Positions 21,783 to 34,573 of a stretch of 64,000 nucleotides of DNA are shown one piece after another. Each line of letters begins with the position of its first letter. Position 1 is the first letter of the stretch. The notes under the pieces are model-generated. The model was given only the letters and a program-made list of their open reading frames with translations. It was not told the DNA's origin and did not search any database. Position numbers and translations under genes: made by a program. Source of the stretch: Rhabditoides inermis (lineage: Eukaryota > Nematoda > Chromadorea > Rhabditida > Rhabditidae); assembly GCA_963966185.1 (NCBI GenBank), contig CAWZYM010000232.1, positions 452,001 to 516,000 of the forward strand, written 5' to 3'.

Positions 21783-24700
21783 CACTCACCTTACTAATAG
21801 GCATTCCGACGCAGAACATAAGGGCGTACACTGGCGAATACTAAATAAGAAGTGTGAATAATATACATACTTTAAAAAAGGCATGTCGAAAATTCCATTT
21901 CTTTTCGTCACGGCGGCCGGTTGGGTGCATTTCTCGCACCACCGGTCGTCGCCGCCGTTTGTTCTGGAATCCTCCGTGAGAAACGCTGGGCCCGCGCGGA
22001 GTAGCCCAATATGGAAGTCAGCAACGCTAGCTCGAGGATTGGATCACTATTGACACTATGTGGAAAGGATATCGTTCCTTGCGGTCAGTTTGTTACTGGA
22101 GTTGCCGCGCTTTTGGATTATCGATGGATATCGATCGATTATCAACATCTACGTCAATATTGGTTCAATGGTATGGTCCGCAAGACGAAGGCCCTCTATG
22201 GATGGAAATGCAAGAGCCCGATTAGTGAACCTGCACCTTCCATTCGGCGCAAAATATAATACCATCTTACGTTCTTATGAGTGATTTCGTTTTGTACGTG
22301 TCATAATCATATTTGCGATTCCGAATAAACATCTGATCTGCTCATCTGATCTGATGTCGAAAACTACACGGACCATCGTACTTAATACTACAGTAGCAAA
22401 CAAAGCAGTTGCAACATTTACCTTCACATTGAGTGGCATAATATCTCCGAATCCAATGGTCGTCATCGTGAGATAGGAGAAGTAGAGGCACGTGAAGAAA
22501 TCCAGACCCATATCTTAAACACTTGGTTTACTTGTCTGTCTTTCTTGAGATTACAGTTCAACTAGTTGACTCACATCTCTGCGATCCGCTGAGGTCATCG
22601 TAGTGGTAGAGGAAGACAGTCATGACTGATAGGAAGACAATGAACATGCTCATTCGAACGGGAAGCGGCAGCTGGATAGAGTCGTCCTCTTCGTACGAAA
22701 TGCCCCGCGCTTTCCTACAATGTATGTATTTACACAATATACTGATGTTTTTGTAGTGTTCTATCTTTCACTCAGCTTGTTCCTTTATACCCCGCACTCT
22801 TGTCCTTAGTCCCTGTTTTCGAAGCTATTATCTTCGCGAACATTCAGTTCATTGACTGTTCATAATCTGTTCTCAAAGTGTTTATGAACGTGTGAATTTG
22901 GAACTGGCTACAGTATACGATGAGTTCATACTAGCACTTGCAAACGCAAAAGTGAAGAGACCAATACTGTATGTGATCGCGTCACTTCTCTCTCAACTTC
23001 TTCTCACTGCAAGTAGGTGTGGGCGGAAACAGGGGGAAGTGATGTCACTGGGTGAGAGACCGCTTTCGGCACAGCCCCTTCCAAACACCAAAATGATGTG
23101 AGACGTTCAGACTGTACCGAGATCGGATGAGAAGATCAAAAGACTCCAGCGCGACTGGGGCTAACGCCACATGAGATCAAAACTCTAGAGATCAAAAAGA
23201 AAGAAAGCAATCGTAGCATACCTGAACTTGACGACCAGCATACCGTACCACCGGGTGATATTGGTGAGCCAGGTGTGACCGAAAGCCCTCACCTGAACGC
23301 GATGTCACTATCATTATCTCCAGTTCTCCACATACCACGACGAGAGTGAGTGGAACGAAGAGGAATCCGTAGAGGATAGCCAGCGCGCGGCCGAGTTTCG
23401 TCGTCGGCGCAATGGATCCTGAAACGAACGCGGTTGCACGCGCCGCGACCGCGCCGCGCGCCGAGCGCTACCTACCGTATCCGACGGTGGTGTAGACGTT
23501 GCAGGAGAAGAAGAACGCCGACCAGAACGACCACATATTCTTGGACGGCGGTTCCTCGTCGGTCTGCAAACATGCAGTTCACACGTCACAGTTCAATCGA
23601 TGAAAAGAGCTTTATCTAGTTGCTAGTGAGATCATGAATGTTCTACATGTGAGTGTCCTCGAAAGCAGCAGTGGAGCCACACCCGTCCTTTCCACACTTC
23701 TCTTCCTCCTCTACCTTGTATAGCACGGACAGCTTGTATCTGTCCTCCAGCTTCAGCAGAGTCTTGTACTCCTCCTGAAATAAAGTCACTCAGACACTGT
23801 TCACATTCCCAGCAGACACACCCTCATCTTGACTTTGAGTGCCTCTTTGTCCGTTCCCTTTGCCAGTTCCTCTTTCAATTCTGCTGCGAATCGCTTGATT
23901 TCGTTGTCCAGCAGTACCTTCCGCTCTGCCACTGTCTGAAATCAATGCATACATTCCAGAAGACAGATGCTGATTAGCTGATTTGTGATACCTCTGACCA
24001 CGTGTGGTCTATACCTCTGACCATTAGAAATATAATTTCTTTATATATGGGACACTAGAGTACTCTACTTTTACGCATAAGTAATTTTCAACTATTTTCT
24101 GAATCGCACCTGCTCCTCGAAGGGACGTTCGATGTTGTAGAAGACTGCTGCGCCGACAAAGTTGTAGAATAGAATCATCAGCACCTGGAATAACACTACA
24201 TCAGTTACTTTGTCACTCTGCCACTCTCTCACTCTTTCACTCTGCCACTCTGTCACTCTGTCACTCTTTCACTCTGCCACTCTGTCACTCTGTCACTCTG
24301 CCACTCTGTCACTCTATCACTCTCTCACTCTCTCACTCTGCCACTCTGTCACTCTCTCACTCTGTCAATCACTCTGTCACACTCACCATGAGAATGTGCT
24401 TGAGTGAGACTAACTCTCCCTTGTGAGCCAGCCAATAGAACGAGGCGCGGAATCCTGCAATCGGAATTCAGGATTCATTTTCGCCTCTCTCTTTCTCTTT
24501 CTCTTTCTCTCTCTCTCTTTCTCTCTCTCTTTATCTCTCTCTCTCTCTCTCCACTCACTGTTCTTGGGTGGGGGGAGGACGGAGCATACACTCTGACCTC
24601 CCAGGCTGCGCACACTGCGGCGGTCCAGAGAAATTATCGAACCACTGAAAGCAAACGTTTTGTAAAAGAAAGGCATACAGACTATGGTGTAGTGTGAATT

Positions 24701-25104
24701 ATAGTTTACCTTTTGTGCTGGATCTTTCCCCTCATATAGGCGGGCATTCTCTGAAGTGTGTCTTGGTTCTTCTCGTATTTGCCTGTAAGATGCTGATTAC
24801 TTGTGATTCTTCGAACATGGAAACGTAAACAACACACCGGTGATAGTGAACTGGTTATTCGCAGCGATCTCATCTTCTTCCACAGTTGCGTTCTGGAGCG
24901 TCTTTGTTAATGGGAACATTTTTGTATGTGACTGACCACTGCGGCCTCCACTCCCTCTGGTATAGTCTCGGTGTAGAGACGCCGACGGAACGGGCGGGTG
25001 CGGGTGTGAGCGTTATCCGACTGATAAACACATCAGTTAATCACTACAATCACTCGACACCTCACCTCATGTCGCTCCTCGTCCGACAGGTGCTCAGCCG
25101 TCAT
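21080..25104 (-). CDS. Two-pore-domain (K2P/TWK) potassium channel, gene 1
   Basis: Minus-strand multi-exon gene from ATG 25102-25104 to TAG 21080-21082. Exons in order encode a charged N terminus (first exon 25066-25104) and the segment H-K-G-E-L-V-S-L-K before TM1 (L-M-I-L-F-Y-N-F-V-G-A-A-V-F-Y). A long extracellular cap helix region follows, rich in Lys and Glu. Then come pore 1 (V-Y-T-T-V-G-Y-G, near 23480), TM2, TM3 (near 22640) and pore 2 with T-T-I-G-F-G-D at about 22440-22460. After these lie TM4 (V-Y-A-L-M-F-C-V-G-M-P, near 21800) and a cytosolic tail ending N-I-T-K-E-E-M. Both selectivity filters (GYG and GFG) are intact, so it should form a potassium leak channel as a dimer in the plasma membrane. 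It is tandem with a second K2P gene on the same strand. The start could be further upstream in the same frame. Confidence 0.88.
21731..21780. repeat. (TC)n microsatellite
   Basis: About 50 bases of perfect TC in an intron of the first K2P gene, just upstream (on the gene strand, downstream) of the TM4 exon. Confidence 0.95.
21890..22350. repeat. GC-rich-headed dispersed repeat, intronic
   Basis: A block with GC-rich start (near 21912) and an end with CGATTCCGAATAAACATCTG then CTGAT repeats. It resembles the design of the elements at 17870 and 39290. It lies in a K2P intron and is not part of the channel. Boundaries are estimates. Confidence 0.35.
24205..24385. repeat. Minisatellite of about 10 bp (CTGTCACTCT-type)
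   Basis: Roughly 18 imperfect copies of a decamer alternating CTGTCACT, CTGCCACT and CTCTCACT, in an intron of the first K2P gene. It creates a long open but meaningless frame on the + strand. Confidence 0.9.
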
Positions 25105-25530
25105 ACTGTAGACTGTAGGTGACTGAACGGGGTTGGACTGGGCTGGCGGCTGTCTAATATGGGGCTGCCTCTCGAAGAGTGGCGTCACCCCGCCTCTCCA
25201 CACCCCCCCCCCCCCCACACACACACACACACACTCATAGTTAACCTGTTTTGTCCGGCCACAAGAGAGTGATATCTTGATGGCCTATAAAAGGAGAGAC
25301 AGAGAGAGGGTGCTCTCCTCTCTCTCTGTGTATGTCTCTGTATGCGGGTCGCGTTGCACCCCCCGTGCAGCTTTGATCTCCTCACATTTTACACTCATCT
25401 CTTGCTCTCGCGCTGTTTTTGTTGCCCTTGTTTCACCCAGTCAAAGACCAAATAGTTTAGCACAACACACATTTATTCGCACTATATCATCGTCTATCAT
25501 ACACAACATTACACGGGTTTGGTGGGAGGG
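25105..25530. other. Intergenic between the two K2P genes
   Basis: Contains a poly-C run joined to (CA)n at about 25201-25235. The 3' UTR of K2P gene 2 must lie to the right, and the promoter of gene 1 in the left part. No separate gene seen. Confidence 0.5.
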
Positions 25531-25776
25531 TCAGTTTCTGAGTTCGCTTGGCTTGACGTGCGCCTGTCCAAACTCTCCATCGTAGACATCAGCCTTCGAT
25601 CTCATGAGAGCGGAGAGAGATCGGATCGTCAGATTGTTGACCACCTCCAGCTTCTGAAATCAAACAATCACAATCGGCAGCACGTAGTCTGCCACCTCCT
25701 CGTCATCCATTGCTTGGAAGACGGAGCCGCGAGGAGACGGCGGCATCTCCTTCTCCGGAAGCTGAAGCAGACCGTC

Positions 25777-25845
<69 letters not shown>

Positions 25846-27711
25846 CTCTCTTTCCCCAGACCTCCTCCGCCATTTCCTCTGCCTGTCTGACTCCTCCGGC
25901 GATCTCCAGTCGTGTCTCGAAGATAGTGAGTAGTCCGATGATCAGATTCTCCCACGACACGTAGATGATACGGTTCATCACCTGTATTCAAGTTCATATT
26001 CTCTACATTTATAACAAAAATTTTCGTTAATGTATGTCTTCGTCTTCCATTCCGTTTCCTTATTATCACAGTTTCGTACGAGAATATATTCCGATGTTGC
26101 CCTAAACATTCTCTTTGTGACCATATTCTATCCCTTATACTTTGTCTTGGTTGATTTTGTTCTTCCTTCTCTTTTTATTATATCTACAGTACCTTCATGA
26201 TAGGCATTCCCGTCACAAAGACGAGCGCGATGAAAGGAGAGAACTGAAATGCGGTGATGCGTGTTATCAGCCTTTCAGACTACTGTAGCCATCGCTCACC
26301 GTCGCGTTCGAGGGCATCAGATCTCCGAATCCGATAGTAGTGATGGTGAGATAGCAGAAGTAGAAGCATTCGAACATACCCAGACCAGTGCCTAAATGAT
26401 AGAGTTCAAGTCATGTTGTGCCTCCACGATTGAGTTGATTGAGCATCTATAAACGTACCCGGTTCTTTTCCGCTCCAGTCATCGTAGAGATAGATGATAG
26501 TTGTTCCGATCGCGAGATATGCTGGAATGGGATAGGGGAAAGTGCACGCTTTACTTGTAGTACAGTGATATCCGACCACTCACTGCATAGAATGAGGAAG
26601 ACGAAGGGAAAGGGCATCGAGAACTCCTCGCTCGGGTCCGTTTCGATGCCGCGAGCAGATCTGCAGGCACATATACAGTAGGAGTACTAGTGTTTTCAAC
26701 TTACCGTATCCTGACGACAATCCTTCCATACAGTCTGGTGAGATGCAGTAGCCACCACTGACCGAACGAGCGAACGACGATCACAGTGAGAGGAACGGTG
26801 ATTACTAAAAAGTAAGAAAAGGTAGAGTCACTATTATCAGTAATAAGTAGATCACCTGCATAGATAATGACGCACAGCTGTCCAAGTTTCGTCGAAGGCG
26901 CGATAGATCCTAAAAAGAGTTGTATACTTAACCCCTAATGCAATAGAGTGACCCACCGTATCCGACAGTGGTGTAGACGTTCACTGAGAAGAAGAACGAG
27001 CTCGCGAAGGTCCACATGTAGTTGTTATCCGAGTCCTCATCCTACACTACTCATTGCAACTAGTACTACGACACTGCAATACCTTGAAGAACGTGCTTCC
27101 CGAGTAGATACCGTCCGTAGTGAGCAGAGACACGTAGGTAGACTAAACATAAACATCACACATCTCTGTCTTTTAAAACAACCCACCCTGACGAACTGTT
27201 CCATGTCGGTGTCCGTTCCGTTGCCTATCTCAATCTGCGTCTCGTTTCCGTCCAATCCCTCCAGCCCAGTGTCGAACACATGCTCGAAGCTCGCCTTCAG
27301 ATCCGCACTCACATCAACGATTCCCTTCAAACATGTTATCATACTTCATACCGTTGTAAATATAATAAATTGTTCCACCTCCTTCTCGTTCGGCACTTCG
27401 ATGTAGTAAAATATGAAGGCGCCGAGAAAGTTGTATGCGAGCACCTGAAAATATCGATTTTTCAAATCAAAAAGATTTCGCTGTTCTTTGTTGCACACCG
27501 CACCATAGCTACGAGAATGAAGTATCGCATGTATATGCGGCGATGATTGAGGGCGAGCCATCTGATAGGGTGGACACAGCACCACACTGCACAACAACCA
27601 GATGACTTCTCCGGAACCTTCTAAAGTACATGTATAATAATAACAACATCCAACAAGACTGACCACCGACTCGATGGTCGATATACTCCTTGCGATTCCC
27701 GGCGGCGGCAT
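25531..27711 (-). CDS. Two-pore-domain (K2P/TWK) potassium channel, gene 2
   Basis: Starts at ATG 27709-27711, six bases after an ATCACAACAG acceptor that would serve as a trans-splice site, and ends at TGA 25531-25533. The first exon (M-P-P-P-G-I-A-R-S-I) is followed by an exon ending in R-Y-F-I-L-V-A-M. TM1 (L-A-Y-N-F-L-G-A-F-I-F-Y-Y) and an acidic cap region with G-N-E-T and G-N-G-T glycosylation-type sites come next. Pore 1 is V-Y-T-T-V-G-Y-G near 26965, pore 2 is T-I-T-T-I-G-F-G-D near 26330, followed by TM4 (F-I-A-L-V-F-V-T-G-M-P). The tail resembles gene 1 (N-N-L-T-I-R-S-L-S versus N-N-L-T-V-R-S-I-A). Both filters are intact. Shared C-terminal motif and adjacency indicate an old tandem duplication with gene 1. 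Confidence 0.88.
25783..25852. repeat. (TC)n microsatellite
   Basis: About 70 bases of nearly perfect TC, in an intron close to the 3' end of the second K2P gene. Confidence 0.95.
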
Positions 27712-29649
27712 CGGCGACTGTTGTGATTAGGGAGGTGATTGATAAAAGAGATTACACCTGTACCTGTGCGTGGATCGATTGCTGGTCTGCCGCCGGATGC
27801 GCCACATCGATCGACATCGCAGAGAACACAATCGAGAGCGAGAGAGAGATCTCGGGGTTTACGGTGAGTGGGTGGCGGGGTAGCGTGTGATAGGCTGATA
27901 ATCAGTGTCGGTGTCGCCGCTGTAACCTGCAACAGGAAACCAGTACATCACATGGGTTGCCTGACAGGCTAGCGAACACTGAACTGATCGTAAACGTAAA
28001 TGTTTTATTTCCGGTGGAGGATCAGTAGGTAGGTCCAAAATGAAATATGACCTATGCATGGGTACTGTAGGGATCAGTAAAATTCACTTTGGGCGTACCT
28101 CTGTAGTCCAGAATACTGAAATGTTAATGCTGAAGTGTCGCAGGGATGACAGAAAGTTCAGACGAATACAAAGCAACGCCTCTGATCAAGTGAAAGTTTT
28201 GACCGGATCGTTGAATCTGAACATGACATCACAGTCAAAACAATATGAATGGAACCATACAATACAGTAGGTTCAAGAACTTGTCAGGGTTTGGTTAGCA
28301 GCGATAGAGATTAATGATGGATGACGATTCTTGATCAATACTCGACCGATACAATTTTGTTTTAACTACTTTCAAAAAGATTTAAACTAAAAAAAGAAAA
28401 AAAATGATAACAATGAATTTATCATTTGTGTCAGATTCAGATACGATCAGTATATTCTCATTACAACATTTTGCCTTTTGCTTCAAGTTCACAATCTTTT
28501 GTTTCGAGTTCACAATGCACCTACAGCATTTATGGCAGGTGTAAAATCGGCCTGATCTCGTAATCTCTTTTCGAATCGCAAACAGAAAGTGTCAGCTGGA
28601 AACATACTGTGATCTATTGGTATCTGATCTTGCCCCGTCTCTGCGCCCCTCCCCCCCCCCTCTCTCTCTCTCTCTCTCTGCGTCTCTCTATTATGTGTCT
28701 AGCTGCAGTTCGATCGTTCGAAACGTCAAGGTGACATCATTTTGATATCATTCATCGGGGGAAGCTATTGCAGGGCGAAAAAGGGATGGAGAAAGGGAGA
28801 GAGATGTAGAGAGAGAGAGGAGAAAAAGAGAGAAAAAGAGAGATAGAGAGATCTGGGTGAAAACGATACTTTTGATCTCTTGGCCTTATTCATAGTGGAT
28901 CAGAATAACTACAGAGCACCGTAGTTATTCTATCCACCACTGTGTCTCCCATGCACACGATATATCACACGTACAGCGTACGCATGAAAACATCGACAGT
29001 GTAGCATTGACGAATCGAGACTGAAGACTATCAAAACACTCCACTTTCACACGCGGATTCTATGGGTAGTTTGAAGAATTATAAGTGATTCGACAATTTC
29101 ACGTACAATTCATGTTTGAGGGTGCAGACGGGATGAATGAAACCTCGTTCAGACAATTATGACTCTATCCGGAACATACTTAACTGACGCGAAATTCTTT
29201 ATTTTTACAACCTCATTCCTCATACTCCTAAATTTGTCACTTTAATGTTGACACTGTAATTTGTTATCAACTCGAATTCCCAGTTTTGTTTAATTGTGCA
29301 CGATGCGTGATCAAACTCATACCTATACAGTATTATCTGATCGCCGGAAACACCTCCTCCACCATCCTTCTCCCAATCTCAGTGGGCTTTAGTCTCTCGG
29401 CGTCGAAGACGTATCTTCACGTGAAGTGATGTCACCCGAGAGAGATGCAAGCGAGAGAGAAAGAGAGAGAAAGGCAAAAAGAGAACGTGTCACTTCTATT
29501 TCTGATCTTGCGACTCGGCCGGTGCTAGTTGCACTGGGAGAACAAGGGGTCTGGGTCTGCACACAACTTTATCGACAATGAAACGACAACGGAAACGATG
29601 AACATGTAACAGTGAATAGTCAATAGTACCAATCTCTCTCTCTCCTCCC
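27712..29649. other. Intergenic region with short pyrimidine and purine tracts
   Basis: About 1.9 kb between the second K2P start and the end of the zinc-finger gene. It has a C-run plus (TC)n near 28645-28680 and an imperfect GA-rich stretch at 28795-28852. I find no exon with credible splice sites or conserved content. Confidence 0.45.
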
Positions 29650-31490
29650 TCACTGTCCCTCCATCTCCTCTTTCACCAACTCGAGAGCATCGTCTATCTG
29701 GCGGTTTGCCTCCAGGATGTCCCTCCAGCGCTGCTCGTAGTCCAGCTCCTCCTCCCCCTTCTCCCCCTGCTCCGTCGGCTGCTCCATCTTCAGCATCGGT
29801 CTCTCCTCCTCCTCCTCCTCTTCCCCTTCCGATATAGTCTCCACATCCACGTAGCTTTCACTGAGTGCCGCCGCCCGGGCAGGCCTCTTCGTCACCAGAC
29901 AACGCCTCTGAAAAATCGATAATCAGTCAATAACCATTGCCTTACCTTGGCCATATCGCGCTGCTCCTTCCGACGCAGCTCCTTCTCCCTGCGCGCCTTC
30001 TCCTGCTCCTTCGCCTGCTCCTTCTCCGCGTGGGCTGCCTCCTCGGATGCGAGGCTGGGGAAGCAACGCGCCACCGTAGCATCCACCTCCAAACGAACCT
30101 GGAAAACCAGGGTAAACAACAAACACACAAACACGACACACCTTCTCATCTGTCTTGGTAGCGTCAACGACATACTGGTCGGCAGCTAGGCGCGTCTTGC
30201 ACATTCGAGAGTGGATCGACAACACGTGCTTGATCAGAGAGTTCTTGTCTGCAACAACGAACACCCATCACACACCACATACAAATAGACGATAACGGTA
30301 AAACGGTAAATCAAGTAAACATCAAAGAGGAAATGAGATCTAATGAACCCACGCTTGATGTACTTTCCACAGACGCGGCAGGAGAAGACGCGCTCGCAGT
30401 GGACGAAGGCATGGCGGCGGCGGCTGCGACGGACCACCCACGTCGAACACACCTGCAACAACCCTCTCTCCCTTCCTCTCCTCTCTCCTCACCTGACACT
30501 CATCCATCCGAGAGCGGTTCTTCTGATCCTGCAACCAAACAAGACATGCACATCACTAGTTCAGGAGTCACATCAGACCCACCCACCTCCGCGTATTCCT
30601 CCCTGTCCTCGTCCTCCTCCTCGTCTTCGCTGCTCTGCTCCGTCTCCTGCTCCATGTGTCGTAGCAGCTCGCGCTCCTCCTTCTCCCGCTTCTCCTTCTC
30701 CCCGTCCTCCGAGTCGCTCGAACTGCTCTCCTCTCTCGCAGCCCGCTTCCGCTTCCGGAGCAGAGAAGGCGAGGGCGACGCCGCGACTACCGGACTGCGA
30801 GCCACCGGAGAAGAACGCAGGACACGCTACGAGGAACACAGTTCAACAATCACGACGTCATGCATCAATGCACGAAACATACGTATTGCTTTAAAAGTAA
30901 ATACACACCACTCACGTCAATGTTCATCGTCGGCACGACGGGACGGGAGAGGGTGGGCGAGGGAAACATGGACTGACGCTGCAAGCAATCGATATCAATC
31001 GATATACAGTCGACGAAACCACCACAACGGAGAACATGGTGGGCTTCCTGATTTCGGGGGTGATGACGGGAGGGCCCTCGTCGGAAAGGTCTTCTACAGC
31101 TTCCACTCTCGCCGATCCAATCGGCTGGCTCAAGGAACCACTGCTCCCAGCTCCCACGGAGCCACTTCTCCCGATCCCTCCCGTGCTCCACACCTGCTCC
31201 TTCGACGGACCATTCCTCAAAAACACAGTGTCAACAAATATGTAAACAACCCACTTCCACTGCCGGCTGTAGCAGCCGCATCGCTTGGCGATCTCGGCCG
31301 GGCGCCCGTAGATGACACTCGCCGGGAAGAACACATCCAGCTGCAGAGACGCGAAGAACTGCAAACACACACGTACACAGGTCAGGTAAACAACAAACAA
31401 TCCGACCTCGAGTATCTTGTGTCTGTGGTGGTTGGCGTTGGAGGGTAGGGGGATGACGGCGTATGCGAGTGCGCCATCGACCGCGTTCAT
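29650..31490 (-). CDS. C2H2-type zinc-finger family protein, member Z1 (divergent)
   Basis: Minus strand from ATG 31488-31490 to TGA 29650-29652. Exon 1 encodes A-Y-A-V-I-P-L-P and ends before F-F-A-S-L-Q-L-D-V-F-F-P-A-S-V-I-Y-G of exon 2, the same N-terminal domain as the other cluster members. A Ser/Glu-rich region with a basic R-K-R-K-R-A-A-R patch (possible nuclear signal) follows. The finger region is F-S-C-R-V-C-G-K-Y-I-K, continued after an intron by K-N-S-L-I-K-H-V-L-S-I-H (Cys2His2 arrangement), with an upstream partial finger containing H-A-F-V-H. Unlike the others it continues past the usual C-terminal block into a Lys/Glu coiled-coil segment and an acidic tail ending E-M-E-G-Q. 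Probably a DNA- or RNA-binding nuclear protein; function unknown. Small middle exons (30500-31000) are less certain. Confidence 0.7.
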
Positions 31491-32017
<527 letters not shown>

Positions 32018-32212
32018 ACTTCACAACATTCACGATGTCCGCCTCGCTATCTCGCTACTCAATCCATCTCGCATTCAGTCAGATACCCCTTCTGGGTGGA
32101 TAGGGCAACCATAACGGTGTACACAAATTGAACAACATACCATAAACATTTTACTTTCACAGCACAAAACCAACAATAATGATTTACAGAACAATAAGCG
32201 AACAATAACATT

Positions 32213-32703
32213 ATTATCTTTTAAAAGTACTTCCGTAAAAAGTGTTGTTTGTGTTAACCTGATTCAAGAAAAGCGCATGCATATATTATTAATTTTCGAA
32301 AAATCAAATCGTAAACACCTGAACATGAAAACTAACACAAACTTGCTCTTTCAAACGAATATAGAATAGTTACACGTAACATTCAGAATAATACGATTGT
32401 TTTGTTTATTTAGTGTTTTTTGCGGTTTATTATTTATGGTTTATCAGTAAAATAAAATGTTATTCGTGATGTTGTTTGACTCAATGTTTCAGGTATAAAA
32501 ATGTCAAAAAAATAAAACATGGAATTATTCAACATTAATTATTCAAAAATTATTCAACGTTTTGAAAGAGCAAGTTTGTGTTAGTTTTCATGTTCAGGTG
32601 TTTACGATTTGATTTTTCGAAAATTAATAATATATGCATGCGCTTTTCTTGAATCAGGTTAACACAAACAACACTTTTTACGGAAGTACTTTTAAAAGAT
32701 AAT
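32213..32703. mobile_element. Foldback (MITE-like) element with about 140-bp inverted arms
   Basis: The left arm (about 32213-32357) and the right arm (about 32560-32703) are near-perfect reverse complements, starting ATTATCTTTTAAAAGTAC and meeting after an AT-rich spacer of about 200 bases. It has no coding capacity. It begins exactly where the two copies of the tandem duplication stop matching, so it is part of (or triggered) the insertion. Long inverted arms with a short AT-rich centre are typical of foldback DNA elements mobilised in trans. Confidence 0.75.
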
Positions 32704-32779
32704 ATATGTCCTTTTGTTGAATTTCATAGAAATTTTCTCTCTCGTCTTCATACATGTAACATGTTCTTCTCTCATTATT

Positions 32780-34573
32780 TCATCAATTTCATTTCAAATT
32801 TATTCGATATTTTCTCGTTCTCTCGTTCTCTCCTTCCATTCCTTCCCTCCTTCTCTCCTTCTTTCCTTCTCTCCTCCTCTCCTTTCCTCCTTCTCTCCTC
32901 CCATTCCTTCCCTCCTTCTCTCCTTCTCCCCTTCTCTCCTCCTCTCCTTCCCTCCTTCCTTCCTTCCCTCCTTCTTTCCTTCTCTCTTTCTCTCGTTCTC
33001 TCTTTCTCTCGTTCTCTCTTTCTCTCGTTCTCTCGTTATCCCTTTCTCTCTTTCTCTCGTTCTCTAGTTCTCTCGTTCTCTCGTTCTCTCTTTCTCCCTT
33101 TCTCTCTTTTCTCTCGTTCTCTCTTTTCTCTCTTTCTCTCGTTCTCTCTTTCTCTCGTTCTCTCGTTCTCTCGTTCTCTCGTTCTCTCGTTCTCTCCGTC
33201 TCTCCGTCTCTCCTTCTCTCCTTCCCTCCTTCCCCCCTTCTCCCTTTCTCTCTTTCTCTCGTTCTCTCGTTCTCTCGTTATCTAGTTCTCTCGTTATTTC
33301 GTTTTCTCTTTCTCTCGTTCTCTCGTTCTCTCGTTCTCGCGTGTCTCCTTCTCTTCTTCTCTCCTTCCCTCCTTCCCTCCTTCTCCCTTTCTCTTTTTCT
33401 CTAGTTCTCCAGTTCTCTCTTTCTCTCGTTCTCTCTTTCTCTCTTTCTCTCTTTCTCTCGTTCTCTCGTTCTCTCGTTCTCTCGTTCTCTCGTTCTCTCT
33501 TTATCTCGTTCTCTCTTTCTATCCTTCTCTCGTTCTCTCGTTCTCTCGTTCTCTCGTTCTCTCCGTCTCTCCTTCTCTTCTTCCCTCCTTCTCTCCTTCT
33601 CTCGTTCTCTATTTCTCTCGTTATATCGTTATATCGTTCTCTCTTTCTCTCGTTCTCTCGTGCTCTCGTTTTCTCGTTCTCTCGTTCTCTCGTTGTCTCG
33701 TTGTCTCGTTGTCTCGTTGTCTCGTTGTCTCGTTGTCTCGTTCTCTCCTTCTTTCCTTCCCTCCTTCCCGCCTTCTCACTTTCTCTCTTTCTCTCGTTCT
33801 CTAGTTCTCTCGTTATATCGTTCTCTCTTTCACTCGTTTTCTCTTTCTATCGGTTTCTCTTTCTCTCGTTCTCTCATTATCTCTTTCTCTCTTTCTCTCT
33901 TTCTCTCTTTCTCTCTTTCTCTTTTTTCTCTAGTTCTCTCCTTCTCTCCTTCTCTTCTTCTCTCCATCCCTCCTTCCCTCCTTCTCCCTTTCTCTCTTTC
34001 TCTCGTTCTCTAGCTCTCTCGTTATATCGTTCTCTCTTTCTCTCGTTTTCTCTTTCTCTCGTTTTCTCGTTTTCTCGTTCTCTCTTTCTCTCTTTCTCTC
34101 CTTCCCTCCTTCCCTCCTCCTCCCATTCTCTCTTTCTCTCGTTCTCTAATTCTCTCGTTATATCGTTCTCGCTTTCTCTCGTTCTCTCTTTATCTCTTTC
34201 TCTCTTTCTCTCTTTCTTTCGTTCTCTAGTTCTCTCGTTCTCTCTTTCTATCCTTCTCTTCTTCTCTCCATCCCTCCTTCCCTCCTTCTCCCTTTCTCTC
34301 TTTCTCTCGTTCTCTAGCTCTCTCGTTCTCTTTTTATATCTTTCTCTCTTTCTCTGGTTCTCTCGTTCTCTCGTTCTCTCTTTCTATCCTTCTCTCGTTC
34401 TCTCGTTCTCTCGTTCTCTCGTTCTCTCCGTCTCTCCTTCCCTCCTTCCCTCCTCTCTTTTTCTCTCGTTATATCGTTCTCTCGTTCTCTCGTTCTCTCG
34501 TTCTCTCGTTCTCTCGTTCTCTCGTTCTCTCGTTCTCTCGTTCTCTCGTTCTCTCGTTCTCTATTTCTCTCTC
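32780..34573. repeat. Pyrimidine satellite of TTCTCTCG-type units
   Basis: About 1.8 kb of irregular tandem units such as TTCTCTCG, TTCTCTCT, TTCCCTCC and TTGTCTCG on the + strand. It keeps a frame open for over 400 codons of Ser/Leu/Phe repeats, but it is low-complexity DNA rather than a gene. The unit types are arranged in longer repeating blocks, suggesting higher-order expansion. It is absent from the second copy of the surrounding duplication. Confidence 0.9.

Noticed and set aside
24205..24385. CRISPR-like regular repeat
   Set aside because: Short decamer minisatellite without unique spacers, in an intron of a eukaryotic gene.
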